A stretch of 64,000 bases of DNA from Cellulosimicrobium funkei (GCF_001019615.1 NZ_JNBQ01000002.1:62001-126000), one strand, 5' to 3'; positions 25,768-33,966 are shown, counted from the stretch's first letter. Notes: generated by a model from the letters alone, not told the origin. A program made the numbers and translations.

Positions 25768-26630
25768 CCGTCCACGCTAGGGCGACCGCGCGCGCTCCAC
25801 CCGTCGAACCGCGCGTCGAGCCAGCCGACGAGCCGGTCGGGGCGGTCGGTCATGATGGCGTCGACGCCCTGGGTGAGGAGGTCGCCCCACTCGTCGCTCG
25901 TGTTCGCGGTCCAGACGTGCACGCGCAGCCCCGCGCCGCGGAGCGTCTCGACGAGGCCGGGCTCGTGCGCGAGGAGCGCGACCTCCGGGTTGCAGGCCAC
26001 GACCCCCAGGTCCGCGCACACCTCGACGAGCTCGGCGAGGCTGTCCGGGTGGAGCGCAAGCAGCAGCGCGCGGTCGAGGTGGCCGGCCGCGTCGCGCAGC
26101 GCCGCGACCGTGGGCGGCCAGAACGACTGCACGACCACCCGGTCCGCGATCCCCGCGTCGTCGACCTGCTGCGTCACGAGCACGACGTCCTCGACCGGCC
26201 ACACGCCCTTGAGCTCGACGAACAGCCCGATGCCCGGGTGCGCGACGGCGAACCGCGTGACCTCCGCGAACGTCGGGACGCGCTGGCCCGCGAACGCGCG
26301 CGAGAACGACGACCCGGCGTCGAGCTCCCGGACCTGGGACAGCGTGAGCCCGTCCACGCGGCCGGTCCCGTCTGTCGTCTCGTCGACCACGTCGTCGTGC
26401 AGGACGACCACCTGGCGGTCCGCCGTGAGGTGCACGTCGAGCTCGATCGCGTCGGCACCTGCGCGCCACGCGGCCTCGAACGCCGCCAGCGTGTTCTGCG
26501 GCGCCACGGACGAGTTGCCGCGGTGCCCGACGACGAGCGGGCGGCCACCGCGGTCGGCGGCGGGCCGGAGCAGGGGAGACGGGTGCGTCGTGCGCTGGTC
26601 CGGGGAGCGACCCGGAGAGGTGGGCGGCAT
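25764..26630 (-). CDS. Glycerophosphodiester phosphodiesterase
   Basis: The 288-residue enzyme should hydrolyse glycerophosphodiesters to glycerol-3-phosphate and an alcohol. GDPD motifs are VGHRGNSSVAPQNTLAAFEAA (residues about 34-54), IELDVHLTADRQVVVLHD, VELKG, and VWTANTSDEW near the end. No signal peptide is evident, so it looks cytoplasmic. A GAGACT box ends six bases before the ATG at 26628-26630 (leaderless). PHO-box-like repeats lie about 60 bases upstream, consistent with phosphate-starvation control, although in inverted orientation. Confidence 0.9.
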   Translation of the reverse strand: MPPTSPGRSPDQRTTHPSPLLRPAADRGGRPLVVGHRGNSSVAPQNTLAAFEAAWRAGADAIELDVHLTADRQVVVLHDDVVDETTDGTGRVDGLTLSQVRELDAGSSFSRAFAGQRVPTFAEVTRFAVAHPGIGLFVELKGVWPVEDVVLVTQQVDDAGIADRVVVQSFWPPTVAALRDAAGHLDRALLLALHPDSLAELVEVCADLGVVACNPEVALLAHEPGLVETLRGAGLRVHVWTANTSDEWGDLLTQGVDAIMTDRPDRLVGWLDARFDGWSARGRPSVDG

Positions 26631-26690
26631 GGGGCCAGTCTCGCGCGCGACCCGCGCGGTCGTCCTGCCGGGCCCGCCGCCGGGCGGACC

Positions 26691-26723
26691 GTTCCGCGAA
26701 CGTTCACCCGGCGTGCGACCGTC
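26691..26723. promoter_or_regulatory. PHO-box-like 11-nt repeats upstream of the glycerophosphodiesterase
   Basis: Three 11-base units follow each other: GTTCCGCGAAC, GTTCACCCGGC and GTGCGACCGTC. The middle unit matches the Streptomyces PhoP repeat consensus (GTTCACC core) very well. They read on the plus strand, opposite to the minus-strand gene, which weakens the assignment. Confidence 0.35.
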
Positions 26724-27285
26724 AGCGGCGGCGGCCCGTGAGCGCGAGGAGGTGCGTGAGGTCGTCGGCGCCGTCGTCGACGTCGAGCGGTCCGCGGAAC
26801 AGCGGGCCTGGTTCGAGGAACGTCGAGCGGGACTCGGCGTAGTGCAGCGCCCACGCGACCAGTGCGGGTTCTCCCGTCTCGTCCGCCCCGACGGCGCGGG
26901 CGAGGTCCCACGCGTGCACCACGAGGTCGAACGTCATCTGGGCGCAGTACTCCGCGCCCGACTCGTCGCCGTAGGACAGGTGCACGCGGCGGTCCAGGGC
27001 GTCGGGTGCGAGGAACGCCTCGCGGGCCTGGACGGACGCGTCGACCCACCGGTCCACCGGGTCGTCGCCGAGCACGTCGCCCTCGAAGACGGCGCCGACG
27101 TCCTCGATCCAGCGCCCGGTGAGCAGCTCGGGCGCCCAGAGCTGCTCGGCCGTGAGGTGGTTGACGAGGTCGCGCACGGTCCAGTCGGCGTCCGGGGTGG
27201 GCAGCGACCACTGGTCGTCGCGCAGCGGGCGGACGAGCGCGTCGAACGCGCCGATCGCGTCGCCGTGGGCGGCGAGGACGTCCAT
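26722..27285 (-). CDS. TIGR03086-type mycothiol-dependent/DinB-like metal-binding protein
   Basis: A 187-residue four-helix protein of the DinB/maleylpyruvate isomerase superfamily. The WTVRDLVNHLTAEQLWAPELL segment and the later DLVVHAWDLARAVG carry the His residues that bind metal. Such proteins probably use mycothiol as co-substrate, but the reaction is unknown. The ATG at 27283-27285 is preferred over an upstream in-frame start because CGGGAGGTG lies just before it. It stands alone between the alcohol dehydrogenase and the glycerophosphodiesterase, all on the minus strand. Confidence 0.82.
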   Translation of the reverse strand: MDVLAAHGDAIGAFDALVRPLRDDQWSLPTPDADWTVRDLVNHLTAEQLWAPELLTGRWIEDVGAVFEGDVLGDDPVDRWVDASVQAREAFLAPDALDRRVHLSYGDESGAEYCAQMTFDLVVHAWDLARAVGADETGEPALVAWALHYAESRSTFLEPGPLFRGPLDVDDGADDLTHLLALTGRRR

Positions 27286-27390
27286 GCGCACCTCCCGGGG
27301 CTTGAGCCTCCACCGTGGCACGCCGGACCGCGCGCCGCAGGTCGAGCGCGGGCAGGCGGAGCGGTCCCCTCGGCACCCCGGTCGAGCAGC

Positions 27391-27431
27391 GCGGCCCGCG
27401 GCCCCCGGGGACGGTGGGGGCCGCGGGCCGC
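27391..27431 (-). terminator. Strong 16-bp terminator hairpin after the alcohol dehydrogenase
   Basis: The 16 bases at 27391-27406 pair perfectly with 27416-27431, leaving a nine-base loop. The stem is entirely G and C and lies four bases past the stop of the dehydrogenase gene. No T-run follows. Confidence 0.75.
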
Positions 27432-27435
27432 CGTC

Positions 27436-28503
27436 TCACACCGACACGACGATCTTCACGTGGTCGTCCTTGTGGTCGATGAGCTCTCGGTACCCCTTCT
27501 CCACGACGTCCTCGACGGCGATGCGGCTCGTGACGAACGGGGCGAGGTCGACCTTGCCCTCCTGGACGAGCCGGATGACTGCCGGGTGGTCGTCCGCGTA
27601 CCCGATGGCGCCCTTGATGGTGAGCTCGCGCAGCAGCACCGTCATGACGTCGAGGGTCGGAGGCGCGGAGAACAGCGCGACGATCTGGAGCGTCCCGCCC
27701 GCCTTGAGCGCGTGCGTCAGGGTGTCGAGCACCGGCTGGGCGCCGGAGCACTCGATCGCCACGTCCGCGCCCCGGCCGTCGGTGAGCTCGAGGACGCGCG
27801 CGGCGACGTCGACCTCGCGCGGGTCGAGCACGTCGTCGGCCACCCCGGTCTCGAGGGCCTTGGCCTTGCGCGCCCCGCTCACCTCCGTGACGATCGCGCG
27901 CGCCCCGATCGCGTGCAGCACGGCGCACGTGAGCAGGCCGATCGGCCCCGCGCCGCCGACGAGCACGGTGTCGCCCGCCTTGGCACCGGACAGCCGGACC
28001 CCGTGGTACGCGACCGCGAGCGGCTCGATGAGCGCCGCCTGGTCCAGCGGGACGTCGCCGACGGGGTGCACCCACCGCCGCTCGACGACGATGTGCTCGG
28101 ACAGCCCGCCGCCCCGACCGGAGATGCCGATGAACCCCATCTTCACGCACGCGTTGTAGAGGCCGTCGCGGCACGGCGGGCACTCGCCGCACACCATGAA
28201 CGGCTCGACGACGACCGCGTCCCCGACCGCGAGCCCCTCGACGCCCTCGCCGAGCTCCTCGACGACCCCGGAGAACTCGTGGCCGAAGACGACGGGCAGC
28301 GTCTCGCCCGACAGCGGGTGCGGCTGCGTCTCGGACGGCGCCGGCGGGAACGGGCCCTCGAGGTAGAGGTGGAGGTCCGAGCCGCAGATGCCCGTCCACG
28401 CGGGCCGGATCTTCACGGTCCCCGGCCGGGTCTCGGGCTCCGGGACGTCCTCGATCCGGAGGTCTTCCTTGCCGTGGTACCGCGCCGCCTTTATCGTCCT
28501 CAC
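27436..28503 (-). CDS. Zinc-dependent alcohol dehydrogenase, 2,3-butanediol dehydrogenase-like
   Basis: A 355-residue medium-chain dehydrogenase. Catalytic zinc ligands are visible in GICGSDLHLY and GHEFSGVVEELG; a Cys-rich structural zinc site is present (CGECPPCRDGLYNAC); the NAD site is VLVGGAGPIGLLT. The pattern of AARYHGKEDLRIEDV and the loop around SETQPHPLSG resembles (R,R)-butanediol dehydrogenases, which interconvert acetoin and 2,3-butanediol, but other diols or sorbitol are possible. Start is the GTG at 28501-28503. It is transcribed alone and ends at a strong hairpin. Confidence 0.87.
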   Translation of the reverse strand: MRTIKAARYHGKEDLRIEDVPEPETRPGTVKIRPAWTGICGSDLHLYLEGPFPPAPSETQPHPLSGETLPVVFGHEFSGVVEELGEGVEGLAVGDAVVVEPFMVCGECPPCRDGLYNACVKMGFIGISGRGGGLSEHIVVERRWVHPVGDVPLDQAALIEPLAVAYHGVRLSGAKAGDTVLVGGAGPIGLLTCAVLHAIGARAIVTEVSGARKAKALETGVADDVLDPREVDVAARVLELTDGRGADVAIECSGAQPVLDTLTHALKAGGTLQIVALFSAPPTLDVMTVLLRELTIKGAIGYADDHPAVIRLVQEGKVDLAPFVTSRIAVEDVVEKGYRELIDHKDDHVKIVVSV

Positions 28504-28845
28504 CTCGTCCGTCGGGCCGCGCGCACCGCTCGGTGCGCGGCGGGCGGTCCCCGGACCGGTACTCGGTGAGACCTCGGCGGGCCGTGGCGACCGACCGCAC
28601 CTCCACGGTAGGTCGGGGTTCGACCGTCACGCCGCGCCGAAGGTCCTCACCGGCGGGGCCGGTCGTCGTCGGTGCTCGCCCGGGAGGCGTGGAGCGTTGT
28701 GCCGGAGCGAGGTGCCGGAGCGCGCCGGAACGAGGTGTCGCGACGAGACGCCGGTGCGCGGTGCGGGGGGAGCCGACCCGATACTGGAGCGCGTGACGAG
28801 TACCCGCACCCGCCGACCTGTCCCCGAGCCCGCCGGGGGGCGCGC
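28504..28845. other. Divergent intergenic region with iterated repeats
   Basis: The gap lies between the minus-strand dehydrogenase and plus-strand vanZ. GTGCCGGAGCGAG (28699-28711), GTGCCGGAGCG (28712-28722) and GCGCCGGAACGAG (28722-28734) are consecutive near-copies that could be binding sites. GATACT at 28780-28785 is a -10 box for the leader peptide at 28793. The dehydrogenase promoter was not recognised. Confidence 0.45.
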
Positions 28846-28849
28846 GTGA
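28793..28849 (+). CDS. Short leader peptide ahead of vanZ (putative)
   Basis: A GTG at 28793, seven bases after a GATACT -10-like box, opens an 18-codon frame (VTSTRTRRPVPEPAGGRA) whose TGA overlaps the vanZ GTG at 28846 by four bases. A leaderless message would start translation here and couple it to vanZ. The peptide is Arg- and Pro-rich and has no known family. It is too short to be certain. Confidence 0.4.
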   Translation: MTSTRTRRPVPEPAGGRA

Positions 28850-29991
28850 TCGACCGGTGGACATGGCCGGCGTACGTCGGCGTGATCGGCGGTGCGCTGC
28901 TCTTCGCGGCGTTCCTCGTGCCCGCGCTCGCGTGGCAGTCGCGCCGGTACGGCGGGCTGAGCGGCCGACGCCTGATCGGTGCCGCGGCCGTCGCCATCTA
29001 CGGGGTGGCCCTCGTCGCGTACACGCTCCTGCCGCTCCCGAGCGGGGACCTCGCCGAGTGGTGCGCCCAGTACGGCGTCGCCGGCGCCGAGCTCGTGCCG
29101 TTCCACTCGCTCGCCGACATCCGTCGCGACACCGCGGGCCTCGGCCCCGGCGCTACCCTGCGCAGCGCGGCCGTGCTCCAGGTCGTGTTCAACGTCGTGC
29201 TGTTCGTCCCGTGGGGACTCCTCGTGCGGCGCTACCTCGGGCGCGGCGTCGTCGTCGCGACGCTCTCCGGGCTGGCTGCGTCGGTGCTCATCGAGACGAC
29301 GCAGTACACCGGCATCTTCGGGCTCATCCCGTGCTCGTACCGGGTGGCCGACGTGGACGACGTGCTGACCAACACGCTCGGAGCGTTCCTCGGGGCGCTC
29401 GCGGCCCCGCTCCTGCTGCGGTGGATGCCGCGCGCGGCGGAGCTCGAGGCGCGCCGCGAGGAGGCGCGGGCGGTGACCGTCTGGCGCCGCTGGCTGGGGA
29501 TGCTGCTCGACGCGCTGCTCGTCACCGCGCTGGGCGTCGTGCTCCAGGTGGCCTACCGCACGGTGCTCTTCGCGCTCGGGCAGCCCCTCCCCGACGGGTC
29601 GGACCGGCCGCAGTGGCTGCTCGGCACGCTGGTCCCGTTCGTGCTCGTGTTCGTGGTGCCGACGTTCCTCGGCAGCGGCGCGTCGTGGGGGCAGCGGACC
29701 GTGTGGCTCGCGCCGCGCTGGGGAGGCCGTCCCGGCACGACGGCGCAGCGCGTGGCCCGCGCGGCGGCCGGGGGCGCGCTGTGGGGAGCGCTGGGCCTGC
29801 TCTCCGACCTGCCGACGGACGTCCCGACGGCGCTCGCGGTCGCGGGCGACGTGGCCGCGCCGGTCGCGTGGCTGTTCGCCGTGGTCTCGGTCGTCGCGGT
29901 CCCGTTCACGCGCGGACGGCGTGGGCTCTCCGGGGTGGTGTCCGGTGCGGAGGTCGTCGACGCGCGGGGGACGGCGCTCAGTCCTGCGTGA
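28846..29991 (+). CDS. VanZ family protein with C-terminal RDD domain
   Basis: A 381-residue membrane protein. Residues 1-200 form a VanZ-like domain with about five hydrophobic segments and the motifs VVFNVVLFVPWGLLVRR and SVLIETTQY, plus DVDDVLTNTLGAFLG. Residues about 215-370 hold three further hydrophobic segments starting at RRWLGMLLDALLVT, characteristic of an RDD domain. VanZ confers low-level teicoplanin resistance in enterococci, but most homologues have unknown roles. The GTG at 28846 is chosen because the leader frame ends there. Its 3' end overlaps the convergent small gene by 14 bases. Confidence 0.82.
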   Translation: MIDRWTWPAYVGVIGGALLFAAFLVPALAWQSRRYGGLSGRRLIGAAAVAIYGVALVAYTLLPLPSGDLAEWCAQYGVAGAELVPFHSLADIRRDTAGLGPGATLRSAAVLQVVFNVVLFVPWGLLVRRYLGRGVVVATLSGLAASVLIETTQYTGIFGLIPCSYRVADVDDVLTNTLGAFLGALAAPLLLRWMPRAAELEARREEARAVTVWRRWLGMLLDALLVTALGVVLQVAYRTVLFALGQPLPDGSDRPQWLLGTLVPFVLVFVVPTFLGSGASWGQRTVWLAPRWGGRPGTTAQRVARAAAGGALWGALGLLSDLPTDVPTALAVAGDVAAPVAWLFAVVSVVAVPFTRGRRGLSGVVSGAEVVDARGTALSPA

Positions 29992-30169
29992 GGAGCCCGA
30001 CGGTCAGGGCGATCGCGCCCCAGATCACGAGGCCCCCGCCGACGGCGATGGCCATCCCGTTCGCCCCGGTGGACCCGGCTCGGCGCACGCCGCGGGCGGC
30101 CGTCGCGGCGATCGCGAGGCCGGACACGACGAGCACAGCCCCTGCCACGATCCAGAACATCGCGGACAC
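29978..30169 (-). CDS. Small two-helix membrane protein, unknown
   Basis: A 63-residue protein made almost entirely of two hydrophobic segments (residues about 4-24 and 38-59) separated by a basic loop (ARGVRRAGSTG). It begins at a GTG (29... reading MSAMFWIVAGAVLVV) and ends inside the 3' end of vanZ on the other strand. No family is recognised. The clean two-helix profile and the absence of a better reading on the other strand support it being real. Confidence 0.55.
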   Translation of the reverse strand: MSAMFWIVAGAVLVVSGLAIAATAARGVRRAGSTGANGMAIAVGGGLVIWGAIALTVGLLTQD

Positions 30170-30364
30170 CGTCCCATACGTCCCCTGTGCTCCGCATCGT
30201 GGACGGTCGTCCAGGATCGTCCGATCGGGGAGCGCTCGCCCACCTGCACCCCGTCGACCTGCGGGTTCTCTGGTCGGCGGGCTTCACGGAGAGCGAACAC
30301 ACCGACGGCGGCGTGTGCCGAGCCGTGAGACGGCTTGCACCGAGGCGCGGTCACCCCGCACGGT

Positions 30365-31984
30365 GTGCGGGTGCACCCGACCCCCGACGGCACCCCCGTC
30401 CGCCGTGTCCTGTTCCCGGGCCGTCACCACGTCGTCACGCGCTACCAGGTCGACTACCTCCGGGCGCTGCGTGCCGGGCTCGTCCGCGACCTCGACGGGC
30501 GCCGCGTGCGCTGCGCCCCGGACGTCGAGGTCGTCTGGGTCGTCACGTCCGCGAACCATGCGGGCACCCGCCGCAACCCGCTGCCGGGCCACCGTCGCGA
30601 GGCGCTCGTCGAGAACGTCACCACCCGGGAGGGGCTCGCGTCCGTCGTCGTCCCCGTGCCCGACGTCGCGCCGGACGACCGGTTCGCGCACCTCGTCGTG
30701 ACGAGCGTCGCGACGGCGACCGGGATCGCGCCCGACCCCGCCGACACCGTCGTCGCGTGCTCGACCCCGGCGCTCGTCGACGCCTACCGCGCGCTCGGCT
30801 ACCGCGTCGCGGGCGTGGAGCTCGACGCCGCCGAGCCCGGCGGGGAGCCGCCCGCCCGGCCGTGGGACGTCGTCGAGCAGATCGCCGCGGGGGACGAACG
30901 CTGGCGAGAGGTCGCGCACCCGGCCGTGCCCGGGTTCTACGCGCGCTACCGGTTCGTCGACGACGTGCGGCGGATCTTCGCCGACCCGGTCGTCTCCGGC
31001 GACGGCGACCTCACCTCGACGCGCGACTACCGCACGTACGCCGCCGCGTTCGAGGACGCGTCGGCGCGCAAGTGGGCCCAGGTGGCGCCGCACGTGCGGC
31101 CCGGCCGGATCGTCGACATCGGCTGCGCGACCGGCGGCCTGCTCGAGCACGTCGCGCGCGAGCCGCGCCTGCACGAGTCGGACCTGTTCGGGGTCGACGT
31201 CGCGCGGCACCTCGTCGCCGAGGCCGAGCACAAGAAGGCGCAGGGGGCGTTCGCGAACCCGCACGTCTGGTTCGTGCAGGCCAACATCCTCGACCGGTCC
31301 GTGATGCCCGACGCGACCGTCGACACGACCCTGACGATCGCCCTCACGCACGAGGTCTCGTCGTACGGGGCGGGCGTCCGTGACGTCGAGACCTTCGCGC
31401 GCCGCGTCCACGCCCACACCCGACCCGGTGGTGTGTGGATCAACTCGGACGTGTGCGGTCCTGCCGAGCCGGACCGCGTCGTCGTGCTCACGCTGCGGAC
31501 CGACGACGGCGCCGCGGCCACCGGGGACGGGCCCGGCGGGGCCCGCACGGACCTCGACGACCTCGCGCGCGCGGACGTCGCCGCGTGGGTCGGGGCGTTG
31601 TCCACCGACGCGCGCCTGGTCCAGTTCGCGCACGACTTCCCGCGCCTGTCCGGCGCCGCGTTCGAGCCCGAGCGCCTGGCGCCGGGGTCGTGGCGGCTCA
31701 CGCTGCGCGAAGCCATGGAGTTCCTGACCCGCAAGGACTACGTCGACAACTGGCTGTCCGAGTGCCACGAGCGGTTCTGCGACCTCAGCGGCCCGCGGTG
31801 GGCGGACCTGCTCGCGGACGCCGGCTTCGAGCTCGAGCCGGGCAGCGGGGCGTGGCGCAACGAGTGGGTCGTCGAGCACGCACTCGCGCCCGTCGCCGCG
31901 CTGCACGACGCCGCGACCGGCGAGCCCGTCGACTGGCCCGACACGCACGTCCTCACCGTCGCCCGCCGCCCCGAGCTCGCCTGA
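30365..31984 (+). CDS. Fusion of a degenerate nucleotidyltransferase domain and a class I SAM methyltransferase
   Basis: The 539-residue protein has two parts. Residues about 12-200 resemble the NMN-adenylyltransferase-like (HIGH superfamily) fold: RRVLFPGRHHVVTRYQVDYL aligns with the phosphate-binding start GRFQPxHxGHL, and SANHAGTRRNPLPGHRREAL with the later NPxxxxxR motif. However the HxGH catalytic motif reads TRYQ, so catalysis is doubtful. Residues about 225-530 are a methyltransferase with SAM motif I VDIGCATGG at 250-258. Substrates are unknown. The GTG at 30365 is the likeliest start; GTG 30371 and a TTG at 30335 are alternatives. Confidence 0.7.
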   Translation: MRVHPTPDGTPVRRVLFPGRHHVVTRYQVDYLRALRAGLVRDLDGRRVRCAPDVEVVWVVTSANHAGTRRNPLPGHRREALVENVTTREGLASVVVPVPDVAPDDRFAHLVVTSVATATGIAPDPADTVVACSTPALVDAYRALGYRVAGVELDAAEPGGEPPARPWDVVEQIAAGDERWREVAHPAVPGFYARYRFVDDVRRIFADPVVSGDGDLTSTRDYRTYAAAFEDASARKWAQVAPHVRPGRIVDIGCATGGLLEHVAREPRLHESDLFGVDVARHLVAEAEHKKAQGAFANPHVWFVQANILDRSVMPDATVDTTLTIALTHEVSSYGAGVRDVETFARRVHAHTRPGGVWINSDVCGPAEPDRVVVLTLRTDDGAAATGDGPGGARTDLDDLARADVAAWVGALSTDARLVQFAHDFPRLSGAAFEPERLAPGSWRLTLREAMEFLTRKDYVDNWLSECHERFCDLSGPRWADLLADAGFELEPGSGAWRNEWVVEHALAPVAALHDAATGEPVDWPDTHVLTVARRPELA

Positions 31985-32024
31985 TCCCACCCGACCGGGG
32001 CCGCGCCGTCGTACGCTCGGAGGC

Positions 32025-32621
32025 GTGCTCCTCGACGCCCGCACGCTGCGCGGCCTCCAGGACGGGACGGTGACGCTGGCGTTCCGCCGCTGGACGACGC
32101 CGCGCGTGAAGGTCGGGACGCTCCAGCGGACGCGGATCGGGGTCGTCGAGGTGACGTCGGTCGAGCGCGTACCCGTCGCCCCGGACGGCGAGCCGCAGGT
32201 GTCCGACGACGACGCGCGGCTCGCGGGCATGGCCTCCCCGGAGCGCGTGCTCGCCCGCGGCGCGGCGCGCGAGGGCGACCTGTACCGCGTGGGCATCCGG
32301 CTCGCGGGGCCCGACCCGCGCGTCGCGCTGCGCGAGGACGCCGACCTGGACGCGGCCGCCGTCGAGCAGATCCGTGCGAGCCTCGCGCGCAAGGACCGCG
32401 CCGCCGCCGCGCCGTGGACCCGGCAGTACCTCGAGCTGGTCGCGGCGAACGAGGGCGTCGTCGCGCGGGAGCTCGCCGCAGGACTGGGGATGGCGCGCGA
32501 CGACTTCAAGGTGCGCGTGCGCCGGCTCAAGGAGCTCGGCCTCACCGAGAGCCTCGACGTCGGCTACCGCCTCTCCCCGCGCGGCCGGGCCTACCTCGAC
32601 GCGACGGCGCCCGGCACGTGA
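32025..32621 (+). CDS. ASCH/PUA-like domain protein with C-terminal winged helix
   Basis: A 198-residue protein. The N-terminal half (LLDARTLRGLQDGTVTLAFRRW, then VGTLQRTRIGVVEVTSV) looks like a small ASCH/PUA-type beta barrel, a fold that often binds RNA or modified nucleotides. Residues about 125-195 look like a winged helix (LVAANEGVVARELAAGLGM, then FKVRVRRLKELGLTESLDVGYRLSPRG). The pairing suggests a nucleic-acid-binding regulator, though its target is unknown. TACGCT ends seven bases before the GTG at 32025 (leaderless). It follows the fused methyltransferase by 40 bases on the same strand. Confidence 0.68.
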   Translation: MLLDARTLRGLQDGTVTLAFRRWTTPRVKVGTLQRTRIGVVEVTSVERVPVAPDGEPQVSDDDARLAGMASPERVLARGAAREGDLYRVGIRLAGPDPRVALREDADLDAAAVEQIRASLARKDRAAAAPWTRQYLELVAANEGVVARELAAGLGMARDDFKVRVRRLKELGLTESLDVGYRLSPRGRAYLDATAPGT

Positions 32622-32697
32622 CGGACCATCGGACTGTCGGTACCTGCTCGCGCAGTCGCGCGACGACGCGCCGGCAGGTGGCGGACGCCTCGACCCG

Positions 32698-33300
32698 TCA
32701 GCGAGAGGTCGCGCTCGACCGCGACGACGTGCTGACAGGTGCGGCGGGCTCGCCGATCGCCGGGAGGCCGTCGATGCTCGTGGAGTTCTTGGTGACCCGG
32801 TAGTCGTCGAGCTGCTCGGGCGTCTTGCGACCGGCCCAGCGGTCGAGCAGGTCGCGGTCCTCGACGAGCTCGAGGTGCGGGACGGAGAACCCGCACGAGT
32901 CGGAGACGCGCGTGACGTCGACGACGACGATCCCGCGCTGCCCGGCGGTCTCCGCCTTGGCGAAGTGCCCGCGCAGCGCGTCGAACTCCTCGCTCCCGGC
33001 CTCGACGTACCGGCCGGTGCCGTGGAACCGGACGATGTTGGGCGGCCCGGCGAACGCGCAGAACATCACGACGATCCGGCCGTTCTCCCGCAGGTGCGCG
33101 GGAGCCTCCGCGCCCGACCCGGTGTAGTCGAGGTAGGCGACGCGGTGCGGGTCGAGCACGACGAACGTGCCCGCCATGCCTTTGGGCGAGACGTTGACGT
33201 GGCCGTCCGCCGCGAGCGGCGCGGTGCCGACGAAAAACACCGGCTGCGCGAGGACGAACGACGCCAGCCGGTCGGTGATCTCTGCGTGCACGGTGCCCAT
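32698..33300 (-). CDS. Pyridoxamine 5'-phosphate oxidase family protein
   Basis: A 200-residue flavin-binding split-barrel protein. The segment PVFFVGTAPLAADGHVNVSPKG is the classic opening of this group, and ENGRIVVMFCAFAGPPNIVRFHGTGR holds the FMN-binding strand. The C-terminus (residues about 130-200) has CGFSVPHLELVEDRDLLDRW. Members reduce or bind various cofactors; true PNP oxidase activity is not implied. CAGACT ends six bases before the ATG at 33298-33300. It is divergent from the DinB gene with only 48 bases between the start codons. Confidence 0.85.
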   Translation of the reverse strand: MGTVHAEITDRLASFVLAQPVFFVGTAPLAADGHVNVSPKGMAGTFVVLDPHRVAYLDYTGSGAEAPAHLRENGRIVVMFCAFAGPPNIVRFHGTGRYVEAGSEEFDALRGHFAKAETAGQRGIVVVDVTRVSDSCGFSVPHLELVEDRDLLDRWAGRKTPEQLDDYRVTKNSTSIDGLPAIGEPAAPVSTSSRSSATSR

Positions 33301-33348
33301 GGGCCGAGTCTGGCACCGCCGTGGGAGGGCGGGAGTAGCGTCCGAGGG

Positions 33349-33963
33349 ATGGGCGCCACGACACCTCCGGACCTCGACCCCAAGGCAACGCTGCAGCGCT
33401 ACCTCACGCGCGAGCGGGAGGTGCTGCTGGCGCGAGCGGAGGGCCTGGGCGAGCACGACGTGCGTCGTCCGCTCACCCGGACGGGCACCAACCTGCTCGG
33501 TCTCGTGAAGCACGTCGCGAGCGTGCAGGTCGGGTACCTGCACGAGGCCTTCGGCCGCACGCACGACCTGAACCTGCCCTGGTTCGCCGACGACGCCGAG
33601 GTCAACGCGGACATGTGGGCCACGGCGGACGAGTCGCGCGAGGAGATCCTCGAGCTCTTCCGCCGCTCGTCGGCGCTGTGCGACGCGACCGTGGCCGAGC
33701 TCGAGCTCGACGCGCGCGGCGAGGTGCCGTGGTGGCCGCCGGAGCGTCGGGAGATCACGCTGTTCCTCGCGCTCGTCCACGTGCTCGACGAGGTGGCGCA
33801 CCACGCCGGCCACGCCGACATCGTCCGCGAGCTCGTCGACGGCGCGGCGGGTGACGATCGCGGCAACCTGCCCGCGCTCGACGACGACGAGTGGACGGCC
33901 TACCGCGAGCGGCTGGAGACCTCCGCCGTCGAGGCCGCGCGCCGCGCAGGCGAGCGACCCTGA
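33349..33963 (+). CDS. DinB family protein (DUF664)
   Basis: A 204-residue helical-bundle protein of the DinB/YfiT superfamily. LVKHVASVQVGYLHEAF supplies one metal-binding His and LVHVLDEVAHHAGHADIVREL the others, so the three-His site appears intact. The protein is probably a thiol-dependent enzyme, but its substrate is unknown. TAGCGT ends seven bases before the ATG at 33349, and a GAGGG lies close to the start as well. It converges on rlmC. Confidence 0.85.
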   Translation: MGATTPPDLDPKATLQRYLTREREVLLARAEGLGEHDVRRPLTRTGTNLLGLVKHVASVQVGYLHEAFGRTHDLNLPWFADDAEVNADMWATADESREEILELFRRSSALCDATVAELELDARGEVPWWPPERREITLFLALVHVLDEVAHHAGHADIVRELVDGAAGDDRGNLPALDDDEWTAYRERLETSAVEAARRAGERP

Positions 33964-33966
33964 CCG

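Noticed and set aside
24958-28569. Very long open frame on the plus strand opposite surE, pfkB, GDPD and the dehydrogenase
   Set aside because: It is the complement of several clearly recognised minus-strand genes; its composition (Arg, Val, Asp-rich with no family motifs) is what GC-rich antisense gives.
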